In this document: positions 7,028 to 15,023 of the stretch, piece by piece
Numbering within the stretch: position 1 is the first letter of the stretch
Layout of the letters: each line of letters begins with the position of its first letter
DNA from: Streptomyces graminilatus
GTDB taxonomy: Bacteria > Actinomycetota > Actinomycetes > Streptomycetales > Streptomycetaceae
Reading direction: 5' to 3'
DNA length: 35,291 nucleotides
NCBI RefSeq assembly: GCF_001418565.1
Contig: NZ_LIQQ01000272.1
Location: 1-35,291, forward strand
Translations under genes and position numbers: made by a program
Notes under the pieces: generated by a model
What the model was told of the DNA's origin: nothing
Databases searched by the model: none
What the model saw: the letters and a program-made list of their open reading frames with translations, nothing else

Positions 7028-7960
7028 ATGGGTGCCTCAGGGCTCGGAGAACAGCGACAGCGGGAGAAGGCGGAGAAGGCGGACAAGGGGGAGCAGGGGG
7101 AGCGGCCGGGGCCGCAGGGGCTCCGGGAGCTGCTGGAACGCGTTCGCTACGAGGTGCTGCCCGCGAAGGCGACGGAGGAGAAGGTCCTGGCCCATGTCCC
7201 GCGCGATGTCGTCGTCACCGTGACGGCGTCGCCGGTGAAGGGGCTGGACCCGACCCTCGATCTCACGGACCGGCTGGCGGCGCACGGCTATCGCGTGGTC
7301 CCGCACGTACCGGCGCGACTGCTGCGGGACGACGCCCACCTGAAGGACGTCGTCGACCGGCTCCGGGAGGCGGGCGTGGACGACGTCTTCGTGCCGGCGG
7401 GCGACGCGGATCCACCGGCCGGGCCCTACGAGGGTGCCCTGCCGGTGCTGCGCGGGCTGAGTGAACTGGGCGAACTGGACGAACCTGGCAGCCCGTTCAC
7501 ACACGTCGGCATCACCGGCTACCCCGAGAGCCATCCGCTCATCCACGACGACGTCACCATCCAGGCCATGTGGGACAAGCGCGAGCACGCCACGTACATC
7601 GTCAGCAACCTGTGCTTCGACGCGCGCGTGCTGGGGGAGTGGGTGGGGCGTATACGGGCGCGGGAGGTCTCCCTTCCCGTGTACGTGGGTGTCGCGGGGC
7701 CGGTGGAGCGGGCGAAGCTGCTGTCGATGGCGACGAAGATCGGGGTCGGGGAGTCGACGCGCTTCCTGACGAAGCACGCGTCGTGGTTCCTGCGGTTCGC
7801 GACGCCCGGCGGATACTCCCCGGAGAGGCTGCTCGCCCGCACGGAGGCGGCGCTCACGGCGCCCGGGGCGGGGGTGGCGGGCCTGCACCTGTTCACGTTC
7901 AACCAGATCGCGGAGACGGAACGCTGGCGGCGGGCTTTGCTTGACCGGCTGGGCGGCTGA
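7028..7960 (+). CDS. Methylenetetrahydrofolate reductase-like protein
   Basis: About 310 residues with a charged Glu/Lys-rich N-terminal tail (1-35) and then a MetF-type TIM-barrel pattern: VVVTVTASPVKGLDPTLDL, HVPARLL, DDVFVPAGDADPP, GITGYPESHP and the late LHLFTFNQIAETERWR. In the family this flavoenzyme interconverts methylene- and methyl-tetrahydrofolate; diverged versions occur with demethylation genes and may act on C1-folate there. Co-transcription with betA is likely (6-bp gap). Since betaine demethylation can load C1 units on folate, a role in moving those units is plausible but not proven; sequence divergence from canonical MetF means the reaction direction or cofactor may differ. 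Confidence 0.8.
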   Translation: MGASGLGEQRQREKAEKADKGEQGERPGPQGLRELLERVRYEVLPAKATEEKVLAHVPRDVVVTVTASPVKGLDPTLDLTDRLAAHGYRVVPHVPARLLRDDAHLKDVVDRLREAGVDDVFVPAGDADPPAGPYEGALPVLRGLSELGELDEPGSPFTHVGITGYPESHPLIHDDVTIQAMWDKREHATYIVSNLCFDARVLGEWVGRIRAREVSLPVYVGVAGPVERAKLLSMATKIGVGESTRFLTKHASWFLRFATPGGYSPERLLARTEAALTAPGAGVAGLHLFTFNQIAETERWRRALLDRLGG

Positions 7961-8004
7961 GGTTCGCCTTGGGGGCGTCCTCTGCGTCGGCCTTGCTGCG
8001 TCGG

Positions 8005-8040
8005 CGTACGGGCCGGCGGCGTTCGCCGGCCCGTACGTTT
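8005..8040 (+). terminator. Strong terminator after the betA operon
   Basis: Perfect 14-bp stem: 8005-8018 pairs with 8024-8037 around a 5-nt loop (GCGTT), followed by TTT. It sits 44 bp after the MetF-like stop and just beyond the convergent secreted-protein gene, so it may serve both strands. Confidence 0.85.
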
Positions 8041-8082
8041 AACTCGCGAGCAATGGATTTAGTCGGAACGGGATTTCGTGAA

Positions 8083-8496
8083 TCAGCAGTGGTCGGTGCT
8101 CGTCCCGTACCAACCGCCCCATGTGTTGGTCGCGTAGTCGTTGTAGTTGCAGTAGTGGTTCCCTGCCGACGTCATGACCCTGACGGCCTTTCCGGCGGGG
8201 CTCTCGAAGAAGCCGTCCACGTACAGGGCCCTGCCGTTGCCGGGCATCTCTTTCCAGCCCCCCGATCCTATCCAGGCGTGAAAGATGGCTCCCGAGGGCG
8301 CCACGCCGAAGCATTCGGGCGACCCGTACACCCAGTTCTTCTGGAACACGGGGTACTCGTTGAAGGTTCCGGTGGATCCGAGACAGGTTACCGAAGACGC
8401 TGCCGCTGAGGCGGGTGACGTGGAGACACCCACCGCACCGAGTGCCGCGACTGACATCGCGGTGGCAGTGGCAGCCATGCGAAGACGAGACTTCAC
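8083..8496 (-). CDS. Small secreted Cys-containing protein of unknown function
   Basis: 137 residues from a GTG start with GAGGAG upstream. The N-terminus is a classic Sec signal (MKSRLRMAATATAM, hydrophobic core, cleavage near SPASA-AAS), leaving a mature domain of about 103 residues. That domain has four Cys (VTCLG, PECFG, YCNY and the C-terminal DHC), enough for two disulfides, and is rich in Trp, Gly, Tyr and Asn. I do not recognise the family. It is monocistronic, with its own upstream region of about 290 bp before the protease terminator. Confidence 0.85.
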   Translation of the reverse strand: MKSRLRMAATATAMSVAALGAVGVSTSPASAAASSVTCLGSTGTFNEYPVFQKNWVYGSPECFGVAPSGAIFHAWIGSGGWKEMPGNGRALYVDGFFESPAGKAVRVMTSAGNHYCNYNDYATNTWGGWYGTSTDHC

Positions 8497-8787
8497 GAGC
8501 TTCTCCTCTGTTCAGTTCGACCAATACCGAATGGGCTGACCTCAAGCTATGTGAGCCCGAAACGATCTACAAGCGCACCTTTCGGCTACTCACGGATAAA
8601 TGGACTGTTGGATTCCATAAGGGGGAATGATTCGTACCGTTTGAGCTGATGAAACTTTCTTCGCGATTCGTGGTGGGGAATTCGGGTCAATAACACCGTG
8701 ATGGGTGCGGGTGCGTCATGCCGTACGACGGCCCGGTTTCACCCCTCGTGCACTGGAGCGAAAAAGGCGGTCAAGTTGACCGAAAAG

Positions 8788-8828
8788 CAAGCGCGCCCGT
8801 CGACGGAGTCCGTCGACGGGCGCGCTTG
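8788..8828 (-). terminator. Very strong terminator of the FG-GAP/trypsin-like gene
   Basis: Perfect 19-bp stem (8788-8806 with 8810-8828) and a 3-nt AGT loop, followed on the minus strand by CTTTTCGG. It lies about 40 bp after the stop codon at 8866. Confidence 0.9.
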
Positions 8829-8856
8829 TGTACATGCGTATGCGTGTACGTGTGTG
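8827..8856. other. 30-bp perfectly alternating pyrimidine-purine tract
   Basis: Every step from 8827 to 8856 alternates pyrimidine and purine, mostly TG/CG/TA/CA steps. Such tracts can adopt Z-DNA under negative supercoiling. It occupies the short 3' untranslated stretch between the stop codon at 8866 and the terminator stem. Confidence 0.8.
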
Positions 8857-8865
8857 AGGCTGAGG

Positions 8866-10602
8866 TCAGCCGAAGAGGTTGAAGGAGTTGAGGCCGGCGG
8901 CGCCCCTCGCGGCTGCCGCGAAGGTGCCGTTGCCGTTGCCCCGGTAGACCCACAGGGAGCCGGAACCGGTCCGTGTGACGAGGTCGGCGCGACCGTCACC
9001 GTTGACGTCGCCGACGGCGGCCAGAGCCGTGGCCGACCTGAAGACCGTACTGCTCACCAGTGTGCGGCTGCCGAAGCTGAACGCACCCGTCGTGCTGCCC
9101 GGGTGGAGGTACAGCGCGCCGCCCGAGGTGCGGCCCACGAGGTCGGGGCGTCCGTCGCCGGTGAAGTCGCCGTGGGCGACGAGCTGGGCGTAGGCGTTCC
9201 AGCCCGTGCCCAGGCTGCTCCGGCTGCCGAAGCCGCCCTTGCCGTTGCCGGGGTAGCGCCACAGCGTGCCGCCGGAGTCCACCGCCAGCAGGTCGGGCAG
9301 GGCGTCGCCGCTGACGTCACCCGGCGCCAGGATCTGCCGGAAGCCCTGCCAGCCGGTGGCGATACGGGTGTTGACCCACTGGCCCGACACCTTGTGCCGC
9401 CAGGACAGCGTGCCCGAGGTGGACCGGACCACGTAGTCGAGGACACCGTCGCGGTTCAGGTCGGTCTGGAGCACCTTGTTGTAACCGGCCCAGCCGGACC
9501 CGGCCGAACCGTGGTTCGTGAGCGTCGACCCGAGGTACGTGGACGCCGTGCCGCCGCTCGACTTCCTGGCGAACAGGTCGGCCCGGCCGTCACCGGAGGC
9601 GTCGGTGTCGTAGATCTGCGCCTGCGTCGCACCCGCGTAGGCGCTGGTCTGGGTGAACACCGGGTAGGTGCCCTTCACCCCGCACCACTTCTCGCTGTCG
9701 GTCACACCCCAGGCGAAGACGCCCACGACCCGGCCGCTGACGACCAGCGGGGCGCCGGCGTCACTCACACAGGGTGTGGTGGTGCTGGCGTCGTCGTCGG
9801 TGGCGGGCTCGCCCGCGCAGGTCATCAACGACTCCACGAACGCGTCCTGGCCGCCCAGCGCGGTCTTCAGCGCGGCGTCACAGGTGGCGTCCGTCTGCAT
9901 GGGCAGGGTCGCGGACTTCAGTACGTCCGACTCGCCCGTCCCGAGACGCGCGGTGCCGGTCACACCCCACCCGGCGATCGTGGCCTTGTTCCCGGCCGCG
10001 TACAGCGCGGTGTCGCTCGCGAGGGCGGTCCGAATGGGGGTGTACGGCAGTGTGCCGTTGAGGGTGAGCACGGCGATGTCGTGCGTGACGCCCGACGGGC
10101 GGTAGGAGGGCTGGGCCCACTGACGCTTGACGCCGATCTCGATACTGCCGTTGAGGTCGCCCCGGTTCGTCGATCCGGCCAGGATCACGGCCCGGTCCCG
10201 GTTGGTCCAGTTACGGCCGTACACGCACTGGGCGGCCGTCAGGACCTTGTTGGGCGCGACCAGCGCGCCGTTGCAGAACCACAACTGGTCCTGGCCGTCC
10301 AGGTAGAAGAGCTGGACCATGTACGGGGCCTTGCTGATGGTGGTCTCGGAGCCACCCACGATCCGGGGAGAGGCGGCGCCGCCAGAGGCCCTGCCCGCGC
10401 GGTTCTCGGCGCTGTAGTGCCGGATGCTCGCGTCCACCGCGGCACCACTCGCCGTACGGCTCGTGATGGCCGTATCACTGGCGGCTGACGCGGAGTTGGC
10501 GGTCAGCCCCGTGCCGACCAGTCCGATCACGACCGCGGTGACGGTGAGGGATCTGCGTATCCGGTGTGTCCATGGATCTCTGCCGTGCTGAGTGTGAACC
10601 AC
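8866..10602 (-). CDS. Secreted trypsin-fold pseudoprotease with FG-GAP/VCBS repeats
   Basis: About 578 residues from GTG 10602, chosen because GGAGG sits 4 nt upstream. A signal peptide (RRSLTVTAVVIGLVGTGL, cleavage near SASA) is followed by a chymotrypsin-fold domain beginning RIVGGSE near residue 81, then four or so FG-GAP/VCBS repeats with Ca-binding D-x-[ND]-x-D-G patterns (DASGDGRADL, DLNRDGVLDY, DFTGDGRPDL, DVNGDGRADL). The family's active-site TAAHC reads TAAQC (Gln125), and GDSGGP reads SDAGAP (Ala282); Asp175 in THDIAVL is kept. With His and Ser both replaced, normal serine-protease catalysis should be impossible, so a binding or adhesion role is more likely. The reading frame is intact along its whole length. 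Confidence 0.93.
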   Translation of the reverse strand: MVHTQHGRDPWTHRIRRSLTVTAVVIGLVGTGLTANSASAASDTAITSRTASGAAVDASIRHYSAENRAGRASGGAASPRIVGGSETTISKAPYMVQLFYLDGQDQLWFCNGALVAPNKVLTAAQCVYGRNWTNRDRAVILAGSTNRGDLNGSIEIGVKRQWAQPSYRPSGVTHDIAVLTLNGTLPYTPIRTALASDTALYAAGNKATIAGWGVTGTARLGTGESDVLKSATLPMQTDATCDAALKTALGGQDAFVESLMTCAGEPATDDDASTTTPCVSDAGAPLVVSGRVVGVFAWGVTDSEKWCGVKGTYPVFTQTSAYAGATQAQIYDTDASGDGRADLFARKSSGGTASTYLGSTLTNHGSAGSGWAGYNKVLQTDLNRDGVLDYVVRSTSGTLSWRHKVSGQWVNTRIATGWQGFRQILAPGDVSGDALPDLLAVDSGGTLWRYPGNGKGGFGSRSSLGTGWNAYAQLVAHGDFTGDGRPDLVGRTSGGALYLHPGSTTGAFSFGSRTLVSSTVFRSATALAAVGDVNGDGRADLVTRTGSGSLWVYRGNGNGTFAAAARGAAGLNSFNLFG

Positions 10603-10778
10603 TCGACCTCCAGGCGAAGAAGAAGCGTCTCGGAACGTGACTTTCCATCGGATCGCCAACGATTTCCGATCATCGGCAACACATGCTAACCGGAACCGAT
10701 TTCACCACTCCGTTCCCAACCAGTGGGCTGGGTCACGCTGTTGGGGGCTCGCGAGCAGAGATCGCTCGTGAGTCCGGT

Positions 10779-10827
10779 GAGGCAAGCACGCCTTGACAAT
10801 TCGAAACTGTCAAGGCGTACTTGCCTC
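10779..10827 (+). promoter_or_regulatory. 20-bp-arm palindrome abutting the Clp-N/HTH start codon
   Basis: Arms 10779-10798 and 10808-10827 match at 19 of 20 positions around a 9-nt spacer. The left arm ends in a consensus -35 (TTGACA, 10793-10798). TACTTG at 10818-10823 can act as -10, which would put transcription start at or next to the ATG at 10828. Likely an autoregulatory operator over a leaderless promoter; a translation-blocking hairpin is the alternative. Confidence 0.7.
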
Positions 10828-11526
10828 ATGACTCTTCCGGACCTGGACGATCTCATCGCGGAAGTCGACCGGAGATGCGACACCGCACACCGCCCCGGCG
10901 GACAGGAACAGCCCGACTGGCTCGCTCTGCTCACCGTGGCCGCCCAACTCGCGGGCCATCTACAGGCCCTGGCGGACGACCTGGTCGAGGACTATGTCGA
11001 GCACTGCCGGATGCACGGCAACTCGTGGACGGACATCGGAGCGTCCCTGGGTGTGACCCGGCAGGCGGTCCAGCAGCGCTTCCACGCCCCGCACAAGCGC
11101 TACAGCCCCGAGGCGATGACCGACGACCTCCGCCAGGCGATGGTCCACGTCAAGCAGGCGGCGGTGCACCACCGCAACAACTACATCGGCACCGAGCACC
11201 TGCTCTGGGGGCTGACCGCGGAGGACAACAGCGCCACCCGACTGCTGCAGACCGTCGGCGTCTCACCGGAATCGGTCCACCGATCCGTCGGAACCCGGCT
11301 GAGCATGGGTGCCTCGCAAGCAGCCGAGCGAATCGCCTGGACCCCCTACTCCCGCAAGGCGATCGCCCTCGCGGAGACACGATCCGAGCAGAAGGGCTCC
11401 GACCGCATCGACTGCGAGGACCTGCTGATCGGTCTGGCCCAGGTCGGCCGGGGAGCGGCCGCCACCGTCCTGACCGACGCCGGTTTCGACCCGGCAACCC
11501 TCGCCCCCGCGCCTGCCGACACCTGA
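10828..11526 (+). CDS. HTH regulator with Clp-N-type repeats
   Basis: 232 residues. The middle of the N-terminal half has a helix-turn-helix (SWTDIGASLGVTRQAVQQRF, residues about 66-85). From about residue 100 there are two Clp N-domain-like repeats (NNYIGTEHLLWGLTAED and DRIDCEDLLIGLAQVG), the substrate/adaptor-binding fold of ClpA/ClpC, but no AAA+ ATPase module follows. Proteins with this make-up in actinobacteria are presumed regulators. The ATG directly follows the right arm of a 20-bp palindrome and has no Shine-Dalgarno sequence, consistent with a leaderless, self-regulated message. The frame is open 35 codons further upstream but that would translate through the palindrome. Confidence 0.85.
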   Translation: MTLPDLDDLIAEVDRRCDTAHRPGGQEQPDWLALLTVAAQLAGHLQALADDLVEDYVEHCRMHGNSWTDIGASLGVTRQAVQQRFHAPHKRYSPEAMTDDLRQAMVHVKQAAVHHRNNYIGTEHLLWGLTAEDNSATRLLQTVGVSPESVHRSVGTRLSMGASQAAERIAWTPYSRKAIALAETRSEQKGSDRIDCEDLLIGLAQVGRGAAATVLTDAGFDPATLAPAPADT

Positions 11527-11633
11527 GCGCGCGGCACAGTTCGGGGGGTCGCGGCCCGGACTGCGAGAACGAGTCCACAGGCCCGGATTCACCGGATTCA
11601 ATCGAGGCACTCCACCGACTTTCGTCTCACTCA

Positions 11634-11674
11634 AGTCCGGGCACCGCAGGTCGGGACCGCGTGATGCCCGGACT
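11634..11674. terminator. Hairpin between convergent genes
   Basis: AGTCCGGGCA (11634-11643) and TGCCCGGACT (11665-11674) form a 10-bp stem with a 21-nt loop, between the Clp-N regulator and the convergent 2H phosphoesterase gene. Confidence 0.5.
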
Positions 11675-11724
11675 ACCTGAGGCGGAACACGAAGTGCACA
11701 GTCGCAGGGTGCCGGCAGCAGGCG

Positions 11725-12261
11725 TCAACCGAGCGCGAACGACGCCCGCTGCCGCCACCTCGACCCGTCGTGGACCAGGAGATCGACCGACGATACGCGG
11801 GCGGTGACGGGAAGCCGGCCACGAAGGCCGGCCTCAGCCTCCTCCAGGACGGCGTCGTCCTGGCCCTGGGCGACAGTCAGATGCGGGACGATGTCGTCGA
11901 ACCGCCCGCCGAACGGAGGGGTCTGCGGCCACCGGTCCCGGACAGCCTCCGTGAGTGTGCGGAACGAGGCGTCCGGCTCGGGCGTGAGATACAGAATCCC
12001 GGGGAATCGCCCGCAACGCTCGAACCGGGCCTCGAAGGACCTGTGCCGCCCGATCACCTCACCGATGGCAGCGCAGGTCTCCCTGTCGATGCGGCTTTCG
12101 TCGAGGAACGGGAAGAGCACGGTGACGTGCGCCGGGACACCCGCACGAGCGGAGGGGTCCAGCCGGTCCCGCCATGACTGAACAGCAGGTTCCGCCTCCG
12201 GCACCCTCACGATCAGTCCCGACCGCCCTGCTCGCGATTCGCTGGAATCGTGACCCGCCAT
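11725..12261 (-). CDS. 2H phosphoesterase (2'-5' RNA ligase/cyclic phosphodiesterase family)
   Basis: 178 residues with the two family HxT motifs at HVTVLFPF (His45, Thr47) and HLTVAQG (His127, Thr129), separated by about 80 residues as expected. Family members cleave or form 2',3'-cyclic or 2'-5' phosphodiester bonds in RNA and nucleotide substrates. No RNA-processing neighbour narrows the substrate. The gene stands alone, upstream of and in the same direction as purU's far end, separated from purU by 140 bp. Confidence 0.85.
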   Translation of the reverse strand: MAGHDSSESRAGRSGLIVRVPEAEPAVQSWRDRLDPSARAGVPAHVTVLFPFLDESRIDRETCAAIGEVIGRHRSFEARFERCGRFPGILYLTPEPDASFRTLTEAVRDRWPQTPPFGGRFDDIVPHLTVAQGQDDAVLEEAEAGLRGRLPVTARVSSVDLLVHDGSRWRQRASFALG

Positions 12262-12401
12262 CGCACATGTCTATCAGCGGGCCCAGAAGGCAGCGACCGT
12301 TTATGGCCGCTCGCCGTCGAACCCACGGCCGACAGCCCCAAAAACCCGCCCAGCCTTCGTATACGCAATCGCGCACGTAATCCCGTACGTAATCGCCCCC
12401 C

Positions 12402-13286
12402 TCAGCGAAACACCACCGTCCGGCTCCCCTCCACCATCACCCTGCTCTCGCTGTGCCACTTCACCGCGTGGGCCAGTACCTGGGCCTCCACGTCCCGCCC
12501 CACCGTCACCAGCTCGCCGGGGCCGAGGGAGTGGTCCACCCGGACCACGTCCTGCTCGATGATCTGGCCCTCGTCCAGCTCGGGCGTCACATAGTGGGCC
12601 GTCGCGCCCACCAGCTTCACGCCGCGCTCGTACGCCTGGTCGTACGGGCGTGCGCCCTTGAAGCTGGGGAGGAAGGAGTGGTGGATGTTGATCGCCTTGC
12701 CGTCCAGTTCCTTGCACAGGTCGTCGGAGAGGACCTGCATGTAGCGGGCCAGGACCACCAGGTCGATGTCCAGCTCCCGTACCAGTTCCAGCAGTCGCGC
12801 CTCCGCCTCCGGCTTGGTGTCCCGGGTCACCGGGATGTGGTGGAAGGGGATGCCGTAGCTCTCCGCCAGGCCCTCGAAGTCGCGGTGGTTGGAGACGATC
12901 GCCGGGATCTCGATGTTCAGGCCGCCCGTGCGGCGGCGGAAAAGCAGGTCGTTCAGGCAGTGGCCGAACTTGGACACCATGATCAGGGTGCGGGTCGGGG
13001 TGGACGCGTTCCGCAGCGTCCAGGAGATGCCGTAGGCCTCGGCCACGGGACCGAATCGGTAACGCAGGTTTTCCAGGTCCGCGTTCGGATCGGAAACATC
13101 GAAGTGGACCCTCATGAAGAAACGGCCCTGGAGCCGATCATCGAACTGCTGGCTCTCCAGGATGTTTCCCGAGTTCCGGACGAGAAAGCCGCTCACGGCG
13201 TGGACCAGCCCCGAGCTGTCGGGACACGAGAGGGTCAGGACGTACTCACTGCCAGTGACTGTGGCTGTAGGGGGCTTGGGGGACAT
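12402..13286 (-). CDS. purU: Formyltetrahydrofolate deformylase
   Basis: About 294 residues: an N-terminal ACT domain (YVLTLSCPDSSGLVHAVSGFL) and a C-terminal formyltransferase-like hydrolase domain with LVVLARYMQVLSDDL, the catalytic INIHHSFLPSFKGARPY stretch and GATAHYVTPELDEGQII with its Asp in the next strand. It hydrolyses 10-formyl-THF to formate and free THF. Start chosen at ATG 13286 (MSPKPPTATVTG); the open frame continues upstream across the 34-bp element and is not used. GGAGG precedes this ATG. Pairing with betB on a divergent promoter suggests a job in discharging formyl-THF made during betaine methyl-group oxidation. Confidence 0.95.
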   Translation of the reverse strand: MSPKPPTATVTGSEYVLTLSCPDSSGLVHAVSGFLVRNSGNILESQQFDDRLQGRFFMRVHFDVSDPNADLENLRYRFGPVAEAYGISWTLRNASTPTRTLIMVSKFGHCLNDLLFRRRTGGLNIEIPAIVSNHRDFEGLAESYGIPFHHIPVTRDTKPEAEARLLELVRELDIDLVVLARYMQVLSDDLCKELDGKAINIHHSFLPSFKGARPYDQAYERGVKLVGATAHYVTPELDEGQIIEQDVVRVDHSLGPGELVTVGRDVEAQVLAHAVKWHSESRVMVEGSRTVVFR

Positions 13287-13300
13287 GTCGGCCTCCGTCG

Positions 13301-13334
13301 GTGCGTATTGCACAACATGGTGAGCGATACGCAA
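13301..13334 (-). promoter_or_regulatory. 34-bp tandem-palindrome element, site 3 (purU promoter)
   Basis: Read toward purU (minus strand): TTGCG-TATCG-CTCAC, then 19 bp on TTGTG-CAATA-CGCAC. It gives TTGCGT, 18 bp, CAATAC as promoter-like boxes, ending 15 bp before the purU ATG. Confidence 0.65.
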
Positions 13335-13467
13335 CATGGTCGGGTCGGTGGCCGCTGCGGTCAAGGGCGGGGGTGATGAGGGGTCTCTGCTGGACCCTGT
13401 CGAATGACCCCTGTCGAAATCGTCATCCGCCAACTACTTGACGTAGGTCTTCACATTCGCGAGGGTG

Positions 13468-13501
13468 TTCCACCACAAGCAATTGGGTGCACGATGCGCA
13501 A
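13468..13501 (+). promoter_or_regulatory. 34-bp tandem-palindrome element, site 4 (betB promoter)
   Basis: TTCCA-CCACA-AGCAA (13468-13482) and GTGCA-CGATG-CGCAA (13487-13501), again 19 bp apart. It is the weakest of the four copies but keeps the right-hand CGCAA and the linker ending in G. It ends 26 bp before the betB GTG. Confidence 0.5.
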
Positions 13502-13527
13502 CGAATTTCTGTTGAAAGGCTTGGCGC

Positions 13528-15003
13528 GTGGCAGACCTGTACGTGGACGGTGAATGGCGGGAACCGGTGGCCGGTGGCCGCCGCGAAATACGATGTCCCG
13601 CTGACGGCAGGCTGGCCGCCACCGTCTCGGAAGGGACGCGTCCCGACGCCGAGGCCGCGATCGCCGCCGCCCGCCGTGCCTTCGACACCGGACCCTGGCC
13701 GCGTACTCCCGAACGGGAGCGCGGCCAGTTGCTGCTGCGGGCCGCGGACATCATCGAGCGGGACGCCAAGGAGTTCGCCCGCGCCGAGTCGCTGGACACC
13801 GGCAAGCGGCTGGTGGAGAGCGAGTACGACATCGCCGACGTCGTCGCTTGCTTTCGCCACTACGGCGGGATCGGCGGCACCGACGCCGGGCGGGTGATCG
13901 ACACCGGCCGCGACGATGCCGTCAGCAGAGTGGTGTACGAGCCTGTCGGGGTCTGCGGGCTCATCACCCCCTGGAACTATCCCCTCCTCCAAGCCAGCTG
14001 GAAAGTAGCCCCGGCCCTCCTCGCCGGCAACACCTTCGTCCTCAAGCCCAGTGAGCTCACCCCCTCCACCTCCGTCCTGCTGATGCGGGCGCTGGCGGAA
14101 GCCGGGCTCCCTGCCGGTGCCGGCAACCTCGTCCTCGGTGCTGGGCCCGAGGTCGGGGCGCCGCTCTCCGAGGACCCCGCCGTCGACATGGTCTCCTTCA
14201 CCGGAGGCCTGGAGACCGGCAAACACGTCATGGCCAGCGCCGCCGCCGGTGTGAAGAAGGTGGCCCTGGAGCTCGGCGGCAAGAACCCCAACATCGTCTT
14301 CGCCGACGCCGACTTCGAGACCGCCGTCGACTTCGCCCTCACCGCCGTCTTCCTGCACTCCGGGCAGGTCTGCTCCGCCGGGGCGCGGCTCATCGTCGAG
14401 GACTCCCTCCACGACCGGTTCGTGGACGAGGTCGTACGCCGCGCCCGGCAGATCCGGCTCGGCGGGCCCTTCGACCCCGAGGCCGACACCGGCGCGCTGA
14501 TCTCCGCCCAGCACCTGGAGAAGGTCGAGGCGTATGTCGCCGCCGGTGTCGCCGAGGGGGCCGTACTGCGGTGCGGTGGTGAGCGGCCCGGTGATCCCGC
14601 GCTCGCCGACGGCCACTACTACCCGCCCACGATCCTCGACGAGTGCACCCAGGACATGCGCGTGGTGCACGAGGAGTCCTTCGGGCCCGTCCTCACCGTG
14701 GAGCGCTTCAGGGACGGGGACGAGGACGACGCCGTACGCATCGCCAACGACACCGAGTACGGGCTCGCGGGCGCCGTGTGGACACAGGACGCGGGCAGGG
14801 CCCAGCGGGTCGCCCGGCGGCTGCGCCACGGCACCGTCTGGATCAACGACTACCACCCCTACGTACCGCAGGCGGAATGGGGCGGGTTCGGGCACTCCGG
14901 CGTGGGCCGGGAGCTGGGACCGAGCGGCCTTGACGAGTACCGAGAGCCCAAGCACATCTGGCAGAACATCCAACCCCGGCCGCAGCACTGGTTCCGCGGC
15001 TGA
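13528..15003 (+). CDS. betB: Aldehyde dehydrogenase, probable betaine aldehyde dehydrogenase
   Basis: 491 residues, typical ALDH length. Seen: the cofactor-binding [19 protein letters not shown] and LKPSELTP segments, the catalytic Glu in [13 protein letters not shown], the nucleophile Cys in [11 protein letters not shown] and the C-terminal [28 protein letters not shown], the last resembling betaine aldehyde dehydrogenases. GTG 13528 is preceded by GAAAGG at 13514-13519. It heads an apparent operon with the betaine-type ABC transporter (20-bp gap) and is divergent from purU. Oxidation of betaine aldehyde to glycine betaine fits the locus; another aminoaldehyde is possible. Confidence 0.87.
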   Translation: MADLYVDGEWREPVAGGRREIRCPADGRLAATVSEGTRPDAEAAIAAARRAFDTGPWPRTPERERGQLLLRAADIIERDAKEFARAESLDTGKRLVESEYDIADVVACFRHYGGIGGTDAGRVIDTGRDDAVSRVVYEPVGVCGLITPWNYPLLQASWKVAPALLAGNTFVLKPSELTPSTSVLLMRALAEAGLPAGAGNLVLGAGPEVGAPLSEDPAVDMVSFTGGLETGKHVMASAAAGVKKVALELGGKNPNIVFADADFETAVDFALTAVFLHSGQVCSAGARLIVEDSLHDRFVDEVVRRARQIRLGGPFDPEADTGALISAQHLEKVEAYVAAGVAEGAVLRCGGERPGDPALADGHYYPPTILDECTQDMRVVHEESFGPVLTVERFRDGDEDDAVRIANDTEYGLAGAVWTQDAGRAQRVARRLRHGTVWINDYHPYVPQAEWGGFGHSGVGRELGPSGLDEYREPKHIWQNIQPRPQHWFRG

Positions 15004-15023
15004 ACGCCGAAAAGAGGTCGATC

